Notes: generated from the letters alone by a model not told the origin. Shown: positions 33,139 through 42,609, numbered from the stretch's first letter. The stretch: 64,000 nucleotides of DNA from Achromobacter animicus (GCF_902859585.1 NZ_CADIJM010000016.1:1-64000), one strand, 5' to 3'. Made by a program: numbers and translations.

Positions 33139-34386
33139 GTGCCGCTCTACCGCGACCAAGCGCTCGCCGCGCAACGCATCTCCGGCCTGGGCGACATCGT
33201 CCTGATCCGGCCGGTGTCCTTCGCCCTTGCGACGACCGTTCTGGCGGGCTTCGTGCTGGCCGTCTGCCTGTTCCTGGCGTTCGGCACCTATACCAAGCGC
33301 GCGACCGTCAGCGGCCAACTTGCCCCGGACGCGGGACTGCTCAAGCTGTACGTGCCGCAACCGGGCATCGTGCTCGAGCGCCGCGTGCAGGAAGGCCAGC
33401 ACGTGGCCGCCGGTGAGGTGCTGTATGTCGTATCGGGCGACCAGCAAAGCGCGTTGGGCGACACGCATCAGGCGATCAGCATGCAGATACGGCAGCGCCA
33501 CGACAGTTTGCACGAGGCCCGGCAAAAGACGGCCCTGCTGCAGCAAGGCGAAGTCGGCACCCAGGCCACCGCCATCGCCAGCCTGAAGGCGCAGCTTGCC
33601 GCCATGGACCAGCAGATCGCTGGCCAGCGCGAACGCATCAAGCTCGCGCAGGATAGCGCCCAGCGCTATCGGCAACTGATGGATAAAGGTTATCTGTCGC
33701 CCGAGGAAACCGATCAGAAGCGCGCTGAACTCCTGGACCAGCGCAACCTGCTGCAAGCGCTGCTGCGCGACCGCATCGGGCTGGCAACCACCCTTGCGAC
33801 ACACGAACAGTCGCTGGCCGAGCTGACGCTGCGCCATCAGAACCAGCTGGCGCAACTGGACCGGGAATTGTCCGCCGTGGCGGTCGAACTGACCCAGAAC
33901 GAGGCGCGGCGCCAGATCGTCCTGACCGCGCCCCACGCGGGCGTGGTCACGGCCGCCACCGCCGATCCCGGCCAGGCGGTCGACAGCCGCCGGCCGCTTG
34001 CCACAATTGTTCCGGACGGCGCGAACCTGCTGGCCGAACTGCTGGCGCCCAGCCGCGCGGTCGGTTTCGTGGCGCCGGGCGACAAGGTGCTGATCCGTCT
34101 GGCCGCCTATCCCTATCAGACGTTTGGCCAGCAGACCGGCATCGTCCAGGACGTGGCGCGCAGCGCCCTGCCCGAATGGCAGCTCGACGACGCCAAGCGC
34201 AACACGCCAGACGACGAGGCCGTCTACCGCATCACGGTGGCGATCGAGACGCCCGCCTACGGCCCGCAAGGCCAGGAACTGGCGCTGCGGCCCGGCATGC
34301 GGCTGGAGGCCGATTTGCTGCAGCAGACGCGCCGGCTGTACCAGTGGGCGTTCGATCCGGCCATGCGCCTGGCGGAAAAGCTATGA
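33139..34386 (+). CDS. HlyD-family periplasmic adaptor of the peptide exporter
   Basis: The membrane-fusion component that links the ABC exporter to an outer-membrane channel, probably a TolC homologue elsewhere. Of 415 residues, a single helix (FALATTVLAGFVLAVCLFLAF, about 28-48) anchors it in the inner membrane. The first lipoyl half-motif is YVPQPGIVLERRVQEGQHV, a long alpha-hairpin follows (about 110-260) and the second half-motif is LTAPHAGVVTAATADPGQAV. GTG at 33139 is the start and no strong ribosome site precedes it. The stop overlaps the ABC gene as ATGA. It resembles CvaA and related bacteriocin exporters in layout. Confidence 0.92.
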   Translation: MPLYRDQALAAQRISGLGDIVLIRPVSFALATTVLAGFVLAVCLFLAFGTYTKRATVSGQLAPDAGLLKLYVPQPGIVLERRVQEGQHVAAGEVLYVVSGDQQSALGDTHQAISMQIRQRHDSLHEARQKTALLQQGEVGTQATAIASLKAQLAAMDQQIAGQRERIKLAQDSAQRYRQLMDKGYLSPEETDQKRAELLDQRNLLQALLRDRIGLATTLATHEQSLAELTLRHQNQLAQLDRELSAVAVELTQNEARRQIVLTAPHAGVVTAATADPGQAVDSRRPLATIVPDGANLLAELLAPSRAVGFVAPGDKVLIRLAAYPYQTFGQQTGIVQDVARSALPEWQLDDAKRNTPDDEAVYRITVAIETPAYGPQGQELALRPGMRLEADLLQQTRRLYQWAFDPAMRLAEKL

Positions 34387-36530
34387 GCGCGCTGGAGCGC
34401 CTGGCGCTCGGATTCAAGCGGCGCGTGCCGGGGCTACTGCAGACCGAAGCGGCCGAGTGCGGCCTGGCCTGCGTGGGGATGATTGCGGGCTATCACGGCC
34501 ACCACCAGAGCCTCGCGGCCCTGCGCGCGCGCTTTCCGGTGTCGATGAAAGGCGCGACGCTCGCCACGCTGATTCAGGTGGCCGGCCAGCTTGGCCTGGC
34601 GGCGCGTCCCGTCAAGGCCGGACTGGGCGCCCTCGGCCTCCTGAAGCTGCCCTGCATCCTGCACTGGGAGTTCAATCACTTCGTGGTGCTGACAGCCATC
34701 AACGCGCGCTCGGCCACCCTGATCGACCCGGCGAGCGGCGAGCGCACCTGCTCCCTTGCGGCGCTGTCGGCGTCCTACACCGGCGTCGCGCTGGAACTGT
34801 GGCCAACGCCGCAGTTCCAGGAGACGCGCGCAAGCGCACCTGTGCGCCTGCGCGAACTCACCGGGCGCATCCGCGGCCTGGGCGGGGCATGCTCGCAGGT
34901 GCTGCTGCTGGCGCTGGCCCTCGAGATCCTGACGGTCGTGCAACCCTTCTTCCTGCAGTGGATCGTGGACCACGTGCTGAACACGGGCGACCGCGACCTG
35001 TTGACCACCTTGGCGCTGGCCTTCGCCCTGCTGATGGTGATGAAGCAGCTCACCTCGGTGGCGCGCGGCTGGATGCTGATGGTCATGAGCACGACGCTGA
35101 ACCTGCAATGGCGCACAAACGTCTTCACCCACCTGCTGCGTCTGCCGGTCGCCTGGTTTGAAAAGCGGCACCTGGGCGATGTGGTGTCGCGCTTTGGGGC
35201 CGTCGACGAGATCCAGCGCACCTTGACGACCTCATTCCTGGAAGCCGTGCTGGACGGGCTGGTGATGCTCATCACGCTGGTGCTCATGTTCCTCTACAGT
35301 CCGCCGCTCGCGGGAATCTCGCTGGGCGCCATGGCGCTTTACGGCATCGTGCGCTGGAGCGGCTATACGCCGCTGCGCAATGCCACCGAGGCGCACATCG
35401 TGCACGCGGCCAAGGAGCAAACGCACTTTCTCGAAACGGTGCGCGGGGTGAAGGCGATCAAGCTCTTCCAGCATCAGGACGACCGCCGGTCGCGGTGGCT
35501 GTCGCTGCTGGTCAACGAGATCAACGCGGATCTTCGCACGCAGAAGTGGGCGCTGTTCTTTCGCACCTGCAACGGCCTGCTGTTTGGCCTGTCGTCCATC
35601 GTCATCCTGTGGCTGGGCGCCAGGCTCGTGCTGGACGGTCAGTTCACCGTGGGCGCCCTGCTCGCCTTTATCGTCTACAAGACACTGTTCGACCAGCGCG
35701 TGGCGGCGCTTCTGGACAAGCTGGTCGACGTGAAGATGCTGAGGCTGCAGGGCGAGCGCCTGGCCGACATCGTGCGCCAGTCACCCGAACCGCCGGAAGA
35801 CATGCCGCAGGCGGACGACATGCCTGTGCGCCCGCCAGTGATCGAGGTGCGCAACCTGCGCTTTCGCTACAGCCCGCAGGAACCCTACGTGCTCGACGGC
35901 GTCAGCTTCCGGATCGAGCCCGGTGAATCCGTCGCCATCACGGGGCCGTCGGGCGGCGGCAAGTCGACGCTCATCAACATCCTGCTCGGCGTCCTGGTGC
36001 CGACGGACGGCGACGTGCTGATCGACGGGGTGCCCGCCCGCGGCGCCGGCGCGGCCTGCCTGCGCCGGATGGCGGGCACCGTGTTGCAGGACGACGCGCT
36101 CTTTGCCGGGTCCCTCGCCGAGAACATCAGTTTCTTCGATCCGCAGTACAGCCCGGAGCGCGCTGCCCAATGTGCGCAGATCGCCGCAATCCACGACGAC
36201 ATCCGCGCCATGCCGATGGGCTACAACACGCTGGTGGGGGACATGGGCACCGTGCTCTCAGGCGGCCAGAAGCAACGGGTGCTGCTGGCGCGCGCGCTGT
36301 ACAAGCGGCCAGCCGTCCTGTTCCTGGACGAAGCGACCAGCCATCTGGATATCGACCGGGAACGTGCGGTCAACGCGGCCATCGCGCGGCTTGAGATAAC
36401 ACGCGTGATCGTCGCGCATCGGCCAGACACGATCGGCGCGGCCGAGCGGGAAATCGCGCTGGCGAACGGCAAGGTCGTCCGGGACAGCGGCCGGCGCGCA
36501 TGCGCCGCAGCAAGGGTCGTCCCGGCCTAG
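34383..36530 (+). CDS. C39-peptidase ABC exporter (bacteriocin type)
   Basis: A peptidase-containing ABC transporter of 715 residues that removes a double-glycine leader and exports the peptide. The C39 domain is intact: Gln20, Cys26 in QTEAAECGLACVGM, His99 in WEFNHFVVL and Asp115 in LIDP. Six transmembrane helices follow. The nucleotide-binding domain has Walker A GPSGGGKST (521-529), signature LSGGQKQRV (625-633), Walker B VLFLDEATS and H-loop VAHRP. All catalytic residues for both proteolysis and ATP hydrolysis are present, so it should process the adjacent precursor. It overlaps the HlyD gene at its start and shares a CTAG with the stop of the convergent response regulator. Confidence 0.95.
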   Translation: MSALERLALGFKRRVPGLLQTEAAECGLACVGMIAGYHGHHQSLAALRARFPVSMKGATLATLIQVAGQLGLAARPVKAGLGALGLLKLPCILHWEFNHFVVLTAINARSATLIDPASGERTCSLAALSASYTGVALELWPTPQFQETRASAPVRLRELTGRIRGLGGACSQVLLLALALEILTVVQPFFLQWIVDHVLNTGDRDLLTTLALAFALLMVMKQLTSVARGWMLMVMSTTLNLQWRTNVFTHLLRLPVAWFEKRHLGDVVSRFGAVDEIQRTLTTSFLEAVLDGLVMLITLVLMFLYSPPLAGISLGAMALYGIVRWSGYTPLRNATEAHIVHAAKEQTHFLETVRGVKAIKLFQHQDDRRSRWLSLLVNEINADLRTQKWALFFRTCNGLLFGLSSIVILWLGARLVLDGQFTVGALLAFIVYKTLFDQRVAALLDKLVDVKMLRLQGERLADIVRQSPEPPEDMPQADDMPVRPPVIEVRNLRFRYSPQEPYVLDGVSFRIEPGESVAITGPSGGGKSTLINILLGVLVPTDGDVLIDGVPARGAGAACLRRMAGTVLQDDALFAGSLAENISFFDPQYSPERAAQCAQIAAIHDDIRAMPMGYNTLVGDMGTVLSGGQKQRVLLARALYKRPAVLFLDEATSHLDIDRERAVNAAIARLEITRVIVAHRPDTIGAAEREIALANGKVVRDSGRRACAAARVVPA

Positions 36531-37168
36531 ACCGGCTTGCCGAACACGCCGCCGCGCCGCGCCACCAGCGTGGCCTGCGTGCGGTTCAGCACCCCAAGCG
36601 TGCCCAGGATGGCCGACACGTGCGTCTTGACGGTCTTTTCCGTCATGTTGAGCTGTTCCGAGATTTCCTTGTTGCGCAGGCCATCGCACATCAACCGCAA
36701 CACCTCGCTCTGGCGCGGCGTCAGCGCGCGCAGCAGCGCCGCCTCGTCCTGCGCGGCGCCGGCACTGCCGGTGGCGGACGCAGCGTGCATGACCCGCGCC
36801 GGCGCTTCGTCAATCGCCAGCAGCGCGGCCGCCAGTTCCTGGCAGCTGGCGGACTTGTTCATGAATCCCTGCGCCCCCGCGTCCATGGCGCGGCGCCGGT
36901 CCTCGGGATCCTGCGACGCCGACAGCACCAGCACGCGCAGTTGCGCCCGCCGCTGCCGCAGGCGCTTGAGCAGATCCGCGCCCGCGATGTCGGGCAGATA
37001 GAAATCCATGATGACGTTGCGGATGGCGTCGTGCTGGTCCAGCACCTCCAGCGCCTCCTGCCCGCTGGCCGCCGGGTGGATGGTCACGTCGGGCAGCGCA
37101 TCGTCAAGCGCCATGACCAGTGCTTCGCGGAACATGGCATGGTCGTCAATCAATAGCACTGCCGTCAT
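36527..37168 (-). CDS. NarL/FixJ-type response regulator
   Basis: A 213-residue regulator with an N-terminal receiver domain (acidic pair Asp8-Asp9, phosphoacceptor Asp55 in NVIMDFYLPD, Lys in FMNKSAS) and a C-terminal LuxR-type helix-turn-helix (LTPRQSEVLRLMCDGLRNKEISEQLNMTEKTVKTHVSAILGTL in overlapping parts). It overlaps the hybrid kinase by ATGA and its stop overlaps the exporter's stop in CTAG. The kinase upstream has its own receiver domain, so phosphate could pass by relay or directly. A role in controlling the peptide operon is possible by location only. Confidence 0.92.
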   Translation of the reverse strand: MTAVLLIDDHAMFREALVMALDDALPDVTIHPAASGQEALEVLDQHDAIRNVIMDFYLPDIAGADLLKRLRQRRAQLRVLVLSASQDPEDRRRAMDAGAQGFMNKSASCQELAAALLAIDEAPARVMHAASATGSAGAAQDEAALLRALTPRQSEVLRLMCDGLRNKEISEQLNMTEKTVKTHVSAILGTLGVLNRTQATLVARRGGVFGKPV

Positions 37169-38994
37169 TCGGCGTCTCCGGTCAGGGGGTGAACAGGGGT
37201 GGCCTGAAGCAGTCCGGCCACGCGCTCGCGCAGTGCCTGGACCTGCACGGGCTTGTGCAGCAGCGGCACCCCGCGGGCGGCGGCCTCGGACAGCCGGGCC
37301 GGATCCGTGTCGCCGCTGACCATCAAGGCCGGCAGGTCCGGATCGTTGTATTCCTCGCGCAGCCTTTCAATGACATGGATGCCCGTCTCGTGGTCGCGCA
37401 GGCGGTAGTCGCTGATGATGAGCGCGGGGCTTTCGGCCAACGGCAGCACGCGCTCGAGCAGCGCATTGCCGCTGGTGGCGGCGATGACGCGGCAGCCCCA
37501 GCTCTCGAACAGCATGGACAGGCCCGCCAGATTCTGCGGATCGTCGTCCACCAGCAGAACCAGCGTGCCTTCCAGGCCGCCGCTGGACGCGGTCACCTGC
37601 GGCATGCCGGGCTCCGGGTCACGCACAGGCGGCTCCGACGCTGCACGTTCCGCGATAGGCGCCGTCAGGGCAAAGACGGTGCCGCGCCCCACCTGCGAGC
37701 GCAGCGACAGCTCGTGCCCCAGCAGCCGCGCCGTACGGCGCACGATGGCAAGCCCCAGTCCCAAGCCTTTGCTGCGATCGCGTTCGGGGTTGCCCAATTG
37801 ATGGAATTCCCAGAACACGCGTTCCTGCTCCGGCTTCGGAATGCCCGGGCCGTTGTCCCAGACCTCGATCCGCAGCCGCCCGCCGGCGCGCCGGCATCCG
37901 ATCAGCACTCGCCCGCCCGCCGTGTGCGTGATGGCGTTGCTGATCAGGTTGCGCAGAATGCGTTCAAGCAGGATGGGATCCGATCGCACGCTGACCGCGC
38001 AGGCCCGCACCCGCACCGTGATGCCCTTCTCGGCCGCCTGGGGCGCGTATTCCGCCCGCAAGCGCTCAAGCAGCGGCTGCAGGGCAAAGGCCTCGACGCG
38101 CGTCTCGATGACGCCGGCATCCAGCCGGGACAGGTTCAAAAGCGCGTCGAACAGCTGGCCCATCGCCGCCATCGCGCTGGCGATGTTGTCGACCAGATAG
38201 CGGCCATGCCGCGACAGGCGCTCGTTCGTGAGCAGCCCCAGGAACAGGTTGACCGCGTGCACCGGCTGACGCAGGTCGTGACTGGCTGCGGCAAGGAAGC
38301 GCGACTTTTCCACGTCGCTGCGTTCTGCGGCCGCCTTCTCCTGGCGCACCTGTTCCAGCAGCGCCAGGTTTTCATAGCCCAGCCGCAAGGCGTCCAGATG
38401 CGTGCGGTTCATGCGGTGGATAAACGCCAGGGTGGCGACCAGATAGGCCAGCCCGCTGGTGACCAGCGCCAGGTGAATGGCGGACGGCTGCGCCGCCAGC
38501 GCGATGAACATGGGCGCGAAGGCGGGGATCTCGAACGCGTACATGACCGGCAACATCATGTAGTTCGAGTAGATGGCGCCGGTGCCCAGCCCGAACAGGA
38601 TGACGATGAAAAAGAGCTGGTATTCCAGCGGAACGATGAACGTCCAGTAGGCGAACGGCAAGCCCCACAGGATGCCCGAACACAGGTTGCCCACCAGCAT
38701 GCGCCGCACCCAGATCCGAGCGGCGGCCGGGTCGGCACGGCGCCGGTCGTAGGCCAGCATGGCACCCAGGCGCAATGCGCCGACCACCAGCGTGACGGCA
38801 ATCCACAGCAGGATCTGCTGACGGGGCAGCACGTCCAGCAGCGCAAAGACCGAGAAGCAGGCGGTGATCAGTGAGCCAGCCAGCGCGAAGGGAAACATCC
38901 GGCGCAGCGCGTCCACCTGCACCTGATGGATGCGGGCGGCATACACGGAACCTTGCGGCGGAGGAGCGGGAATCGGGCCGATGGCAGGTTGCAC
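37165..38994 (-). CDS. Polytopic hybrid histidine kinase
   Basis: A 609-residue sensor kinase. The N-terminal third is membrane-embedded with about six to seven helices (LAGSLITACFSVFALL, ILLWIAVTLVVGALRLGAML, FFIVILFGLGTGAIYSNYMM among them) and almost no periplasmic domain. Then come a coiled HisKA (AAASHDLRQPVHAV with the phosphoaccepting His), a HATPase (NLISNAITHT, VWDNGPGIP, GLGLGLAIV) and a C-terminal receiver (LLVDDDPQN, IISDYRL, LLHKPVQ). Polytopic sensors without a periplasmic domain often sense membrane-associated or peptide signals, or are unliganded. It is the first gene of the kinase-regulator pair. Confidence 0.93.
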   Translation of the reverse strand: MQPAIGPIPAPPPQGSVYAARIHQVQVDALRRMFPFALAGSLITACFSVFALLDVLPRQQILLWIAVTLVVGALRLGAMLAYDRRRADPAAARIWVRRMLVGNLCSGILWGLPFAYWTFIVPLEYQLFFIVILFGLGTGAIYSNYMMLPVMYAFEIPAFAPMFIALAAQPSAIHLALVTSGLAYLVATLAFIHRMNRTHLDALRLGYENLALLEQVRQEKAAAERSDVEKSRFLAAASHDLRQPVHAVNLFLGLLTNERLSRHGRYLVDNIASAMAAMGQLFDALLNLSRLDAGVIETRVEAFALQPLLERLRAEYAPQAAEKGITVRVRACAVSVRSDPILLERILRNLISNAITHTAGGRVLIGCRRAGGRLRIEVWDNGPGIPKPEQERVFWEFHQLGNPERDRSKGLGLGLAIVRRTARLLGHELSLRSQVGRGTVFALTAPIAERAASEPPVRDPEPGMPQVTASSGGLEGTLVLLVDDDPQNLAGLSMLFESWGCRVIAATSGNALLERVLPLAESPALIISDYRLRDHETGIHVIERLREEYNDPDLPALMVSGDTDPARLSEAAARGVPLLHKPVQVQALRERVAGLLQATPVHPLTGDAE

Positions 38995-39080
38995 GGTGAT
39001 GAGCGCCAGAAAACACGGCGCAACGCGAGAGGCGGGGCCGCCATCAGGCAGCCGGCGTGGAAGCGTCCCGATTTTAGACG

Positions 39081-39097
39081 TTACACGCTACATGTAA
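39081..39097. promoter_or_regulatory. TTACA-N7-TGTAA dyad upstream of the kinase
   Basis: TTACA (39081-39085) and TGTAA (39093-39097) form an inverted repeat 86 bp upstream of the hybrid kinase start. This spacing resembles NarL/LuxR-type operators, so it could be autoregulation by the adjacent regulator. It is the only notable structure in the 230-bp gap between the kinase and the PIG-L gene. Confidence 0.35.
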
Positions 39098-39224
39098 ACG
39101 GACATTTCACACCACTCGCTGTCTCGTCCGTTTGAGCCGACGCACCCGCATCGAGACTGCCCCGCTGGCTCAACGCCCGCCCTTTCCGCAGCCAGCTCAT
39201 GAGCGCGCGCAGCGCTATCGCACT

Positions 39225-39947
39225 TCAATCCGTATCCGCCGCGCCGTTCGTCAACCGCCAGTACGTTTCATGCACTGCCAATTCCAGGGCGGTGCTCTCC
39301 AACCCCTTGAGCTGCGACGCGTAGGCCTGGATGGCGCGCGCCTTGCTTGCCGCATCCACGGTCAGACGAACGGGCGTGGCCATGACGCCCCGCGCGAGCA
39401 GTTGCGACAGCCGGGCCTGCACGACGCCGGGCCGCTCGCAGTGCGGCACATCCTCGTAGCCGAACCAGGCAACGCCGGGCAACGCGGCGCGGATCATGAG
39501 GGCGGCGTCGCTGACGCGCTCGTGGTCGCAATGGAAAACGCCCAGCGGCATCGCCACGCTCGCGGGCGCCAAGCTCGCCAGCAGGTGAAACAGGCGTTCG
39601 GTGATCTGCGGTCCATCCTGATCCGCCGTCGCGGTGTACTGACAGTCCAGAAAGCCGAGCTCCCGCCCCACTGCCCCCACGATGCCAAGCGCCTCCCTGT
39701 CTTCGGCCAGCCGGCACGTCATCGCGGCGTCCGCGCTGTCGAACCCGCATCGGCGGTCCCAGTCGGTCAGCGGATGCTGCGCGGGCGCCCGCGCGGTAAA
39801 AACCGTCACGACCGTGCTGCCCGGCCGCGCCGCTAACAGGCCAGCGCAACTCAGGACGGCGTCATCCAGATGCGGGGAGATCACAACGAGGGGGGATGGC
39901 GGCAGCGACGGATCGTCAGCCGGGTTTGGCGCTTGCGCAAGGTCCAT
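39225..39947 (-). CDS. PIG-L / LmbE-family deacetylase
   Basis: A 240-residue zinc-dependent N-deacetylase. SPHLDDAVLSCAG near residue 25 is the family motif with zinc-binding His and Asp residues, VTVFTA follows, and the third His ligand is in GVFHCDHERVSD. Family members remove acetyl groups from N-acetylglucosamine-containing glycolipids, mycothiol precursors or related conjugates. The protein has no signal peptide and stands alone between the kinase and the CHASE4 gene. Substrate is not evident. Confidence 0.85.
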   Translation of the reverse strand: MDLAQAPNPADDPSLPPSPLVVISPHLDDAVLSCAGLLAARPGSTVVTVFTARAPAQHPLTDWDRRCGFDSADAAMTCRLAEDREALGIVGAVGRELGFLDCQYTATADQDGPQITERLFHLLASLAPASVAMPLGVFHCDHERVSDAALMIRAALPGVAWFGYEDVPHCERPGVVQARLSQLLARGVMATPVRLTVDAASKARAIQAYASQLKGLESTALELAVHETYWRLTNGAADTD

Positions 39948-40235
39948 CGGGTGATTTCGATCCGCGAGGGATCGCAGTGAATGGCAACCCCGTCATGCAG
40001 CAAGCGCCATGCCGGGCTGCATCCACACGCCCCCGGCGCCGCCAAACGCTCTCACCGCGCGGCGCAGGCACGCGAATTGCGGCGCCCGATGTCTGCCCGG
40101 CACCGGAATCGTCGACGACCGCGTCAGCGTGCGGATCGATCACGTGCCTCTTCGAATCCTGCCGCGCCGGCACGCGGCCTCGAAGCGCATCTGATCCGTC
40201 TGTTGATCGCCCCAACAACACGGAGCTGTACCGGC

Positions 40236-42527
40236 ATGAGAATAAATGAAGGGCCGCTTCCCCGTTCCGCTGGCGGACTTCTCGTCCTGCTGCTGATCGC
40301 CTTTGTCGGTTTTCTGGCGGCAATGCTGTTCTCGCTGCACCTGTCCGTCGACAAAAGCGACGATATGGCGGCGATGCGCCAGAGCAAGGAGCTGCAGCAG
40401 GCAATCAGCAACACGCTGGACGACGTGGCGCAGGCGCAGGAAGCCGTCGCCATCTGGGACATGCTGGCCGATGAACTGGCCAAGCCCGCGCCCGACCAGG
40501 CCTGGCTCGACGACAACGTGGGGGCCTTTCTGCATCGGCTGTTCGAACAGGATCTGGTGTTCATCCTTGGCCCGGACAACACGGTGCGCTTCGGCAATGT
40601 CCACGGCGAACTGGTTCCCCCTGAACGCTACGCCGTGTACGAACCGGACCTGCGCCCGTTCATCGCGCTGACTCGCGGACAGGACACCCGGCCCAACAAC
40701 GACCATGAGCGCCTGCCCGGCCAGCCTCCCTCCACCAATTCGTCGGTGCGCACGACGGCTGCCGCCGTGCATGCCACCGACCTCGCAACCATCGGGCAAA
40801 GGCCTGCGGTGGTGAGCGTGATGCGCGTCGCGCGCTTTCCGCCCAACCTCGATACCCCGGCGGTCGAGACGCCCAATCTGCTCGTGAGCGTCAGATTCGT
40901 CGACGGGGATTTCCTGCGCTCGTTCGCACGAGACAACCTGATAGACGGGCTTCATTATCATCCCGTGCGCACGCGTCACGATGGAGTGCACGAGCGCGAA
41001 GAGCCCCTGCTGTCGTCCGATGGCGCGTTGCTCGGCTATCTGATGTGGCGGCCCGACCTGCCCGGCTCCGAACTTTGGCGCTCGATGCTGCCCGCCGTGG
41101 CCGCCATGCTCGCCAGCGCCTTCATCCTTGTCGCATGGCTGGCGCTGCGCACCTATCGCCTGCTGCGCCAGCAACAGGCGCACCTGAGCGCACTACGGAC
41201 GGCCCATGTCGAACTGAAGGCCAGCGAAGCGCACGCGCAGCATCTCGCCTTTCACGACGTGCTGACCGGACTGCCTAACCGCGCCTATTTCAATACCTGC
41301 GTGGACCAGGCGCTGGTCCGCCGCCGGCCCGATGCGTGCTGTGCGGTGCTGCTGCTGGACCTGGACCATTTCAAGCAGGTCAACGACACGTGGGGCCACG
41401 CCGCGGGCGACGCGCTCATCGAAGAGTTCGCAAGACGGGTCAAGCTCATCCTCGGGCCGGACGATGCGGTCGCGCGGCTGGGCGGAGACGAGTTCGCCGT
41501 GCTGATGCAGAACGCGACCGAAGCTGGCGCGACCGAGCTGCTGCAACGCATCCTCGCGGAGGTGCGCGAGCCCTTCGACCTGCTGGGCGGCCGGGCCTTC
41601 GTGGGCGCCAGCATCGGCGCGTCGATGGCCCCGCGTGACGGCACGACGCGCAGCGAGCTGCTGCGCAAGGCCGACATCGCGCTGTATCGCGCGAAGGAGC
41701 TGGGCAGGAACCAGTACAGCTTCTTCGCCCCCGACATGGACGACACGCTGAAGGCCAAGGCGGTGATCGAGGAAGACCTGCGCCGCGCGCTGGCTGACAG
41801 CGGCCAGCTCCAGGTCCATTTCCAGCCGCAGATCGACAGCAGCACGCAACAGCTGGTGGGCGTGGAGGCGCTGGTGCGATGGAACCATCCGGGCAAGGGC
41901 CCGGTGTCGCCGCAGATCTTCGTGCCGGTGGCCGAGTCCACGGGGCTGATCGTGCCGCTGGGCGAATGGGTACTGAAGGAAGCCTGCCACGCCGCGTTGC
42001 AATGGCCGGGCCTGTCCATCGCCGTGAACCTGTCGCCCGTGCAGTTTCGCGGCCAAGGGTTCGCGGAGCGCGTCATCGACCTCGTGCAACGCGCGGGCGT
42101 GGACCCCGCGCAGATCGAACTGGAGGTCACTGAAGGCGTGTTCATTGAAGACGATGGCCGGGTGCAGAAAGCGATCGCCACACTGCGCGCCGCGGGATTC
42201 CGGATAGCGCTGGACGATTTTGGAACCGGCTATTCCAGCCTGAGCTACCTGCAGCGGTTCGCGGTCGACAAGATCAAGATCGACCGCAGCTTCGTGGCCA
42301 ATATCGGCGAAGGCAGCGATTCGACCGCCATCGTGAATGCGGTCGTGATGCTGGGACGGTCAATGGGACTGACGATCAACGCTGAAGGGGTCGAGACGCC
42401 TGCGCAGCGCGATTTTCTGCGCGCTGCGGGCTGCGATGAATTGCAGGGCTTTTTGTTTTCGCGCGCGGTGCCGGAAGCAGAAATTACCGAGTACCTGCGT
42501 AAGGCGCGGTCTATAGCCGGCCGCTGA
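40236..42527 (+). CDS. CHASE4-GGDEF-EAL c-di-GMP protein
   Basis: A 763-residue bifunctional-type c-di-GMP protein. A helix at residues 10-30 and another at about 285-310 flank a periplasmic CHASE4-type sensor (AIWDMLADELAKPAPDQAWL, FILGPDNTVRFG). The GGDEF domain has an intact RLGGDEF (416-420) and DLDHFKQVNDTWGHAAGDAL. The EAL domain is intact too: EALVRW (E544), AVNLSPVQFRG, ELEVTEGVF, DDFGTGYSSLSYL, KIDRSFV, EGVETPAQ. Either activity could dominate. The ATG at 40236 is used since it begins at the first helix. It is alone; a tRNA-Lys terminator follows. Confidence 0.93.
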   Translation: MRINEGPLPRSAGGLLVLLLIAFVGFLAAMLFSLHLSVDKSDDMAAMRQSKELQQAISNTLDDVAQAQEAVAIWDMLADELAKPAPDQAWLDDNVGAFLHRLFEQDLVFILGPDNTVRFGNVHGELVPPERYAVYEPDLRPFIALTRGQDTRPNNDHERLPGQPPSTNSSVRTTAAAVHATDLATIGQRPAVVSVMRVARFPPNLDTPAVETPNLLVSVRFVDGDFLRSFARDNLIDGLHYHPVRTRHDGVHEREEPLLSSDGALLGYLMWRPDLPGSELWRSMLPAVAAMLASAFILVAWLALRTYRLLRQQQAHLSALRTAHVELKASEAHAQHLAFHDVLTGLPNRAYFNTCVDQALVRRRPDACCAVLLLDLDHFKQVNDTWGHAAGDALIEEFARRVKLILGPDDAVARLGGDEFAVLMQNATEAGATELLQRILAEVREPFDLLGGRAFVGASIGASMAPRDGTTRSELLRKADIALYRAKELGRNQYSFFAPDMDDTLKAKAVIEEDLRRALADSGQLQVHFQPQIDSSTQQLVGVEALVRWNHPGKGPVSPQIFVPVAESTGLIVPLGEWVLKEACHAALQWPGLSIAVNLSPVQFRGQGFAERVIDLVQRAGVDPAQIELEVTEGVFIEDDGRVQKAIATLRAAGFRIALDDFGTGYSSLSYLQRFAVDKIKIDRSFVANIGEGSDSTAIVNAVVMLGRSMGLTINAEGVETPAQRDFLRAAGCDELQGFLFSRAVPEAEITEYLRKARSIAGR

Positions 42528-42563
42528 CCCTTGACGCCAAGGGCGCTTGGACCCAAACGCAAA

Positions 42564-42587
42564 AACGCCGCTATGAATAGCGGCGTT
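42564..42587 (-). terminator. Terminator after tRNA-Lys(TTT)
   Basis: AACGCCGCTA (42564-42573) and TAGCGGCGTT (42578-42587) form a ten-base-pair stem with a TGAA loop. On the minus strand it is followed by TTT and a T-rich stretch, and it lies 22 bp after the tRNA 3' end. Confidence 0.88.
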
Positions 42588-42609
42588 AACAATGTCCTGC
42601 GAATTGGGG

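Noticed and set aside
37120-38874. 584-residue plus-strand frame over the hybrid kinase
   Set aside because: Gln/Arg/His-rich shadow with no motif; the minus strand has HisKA, HATPase and receiver motifs.
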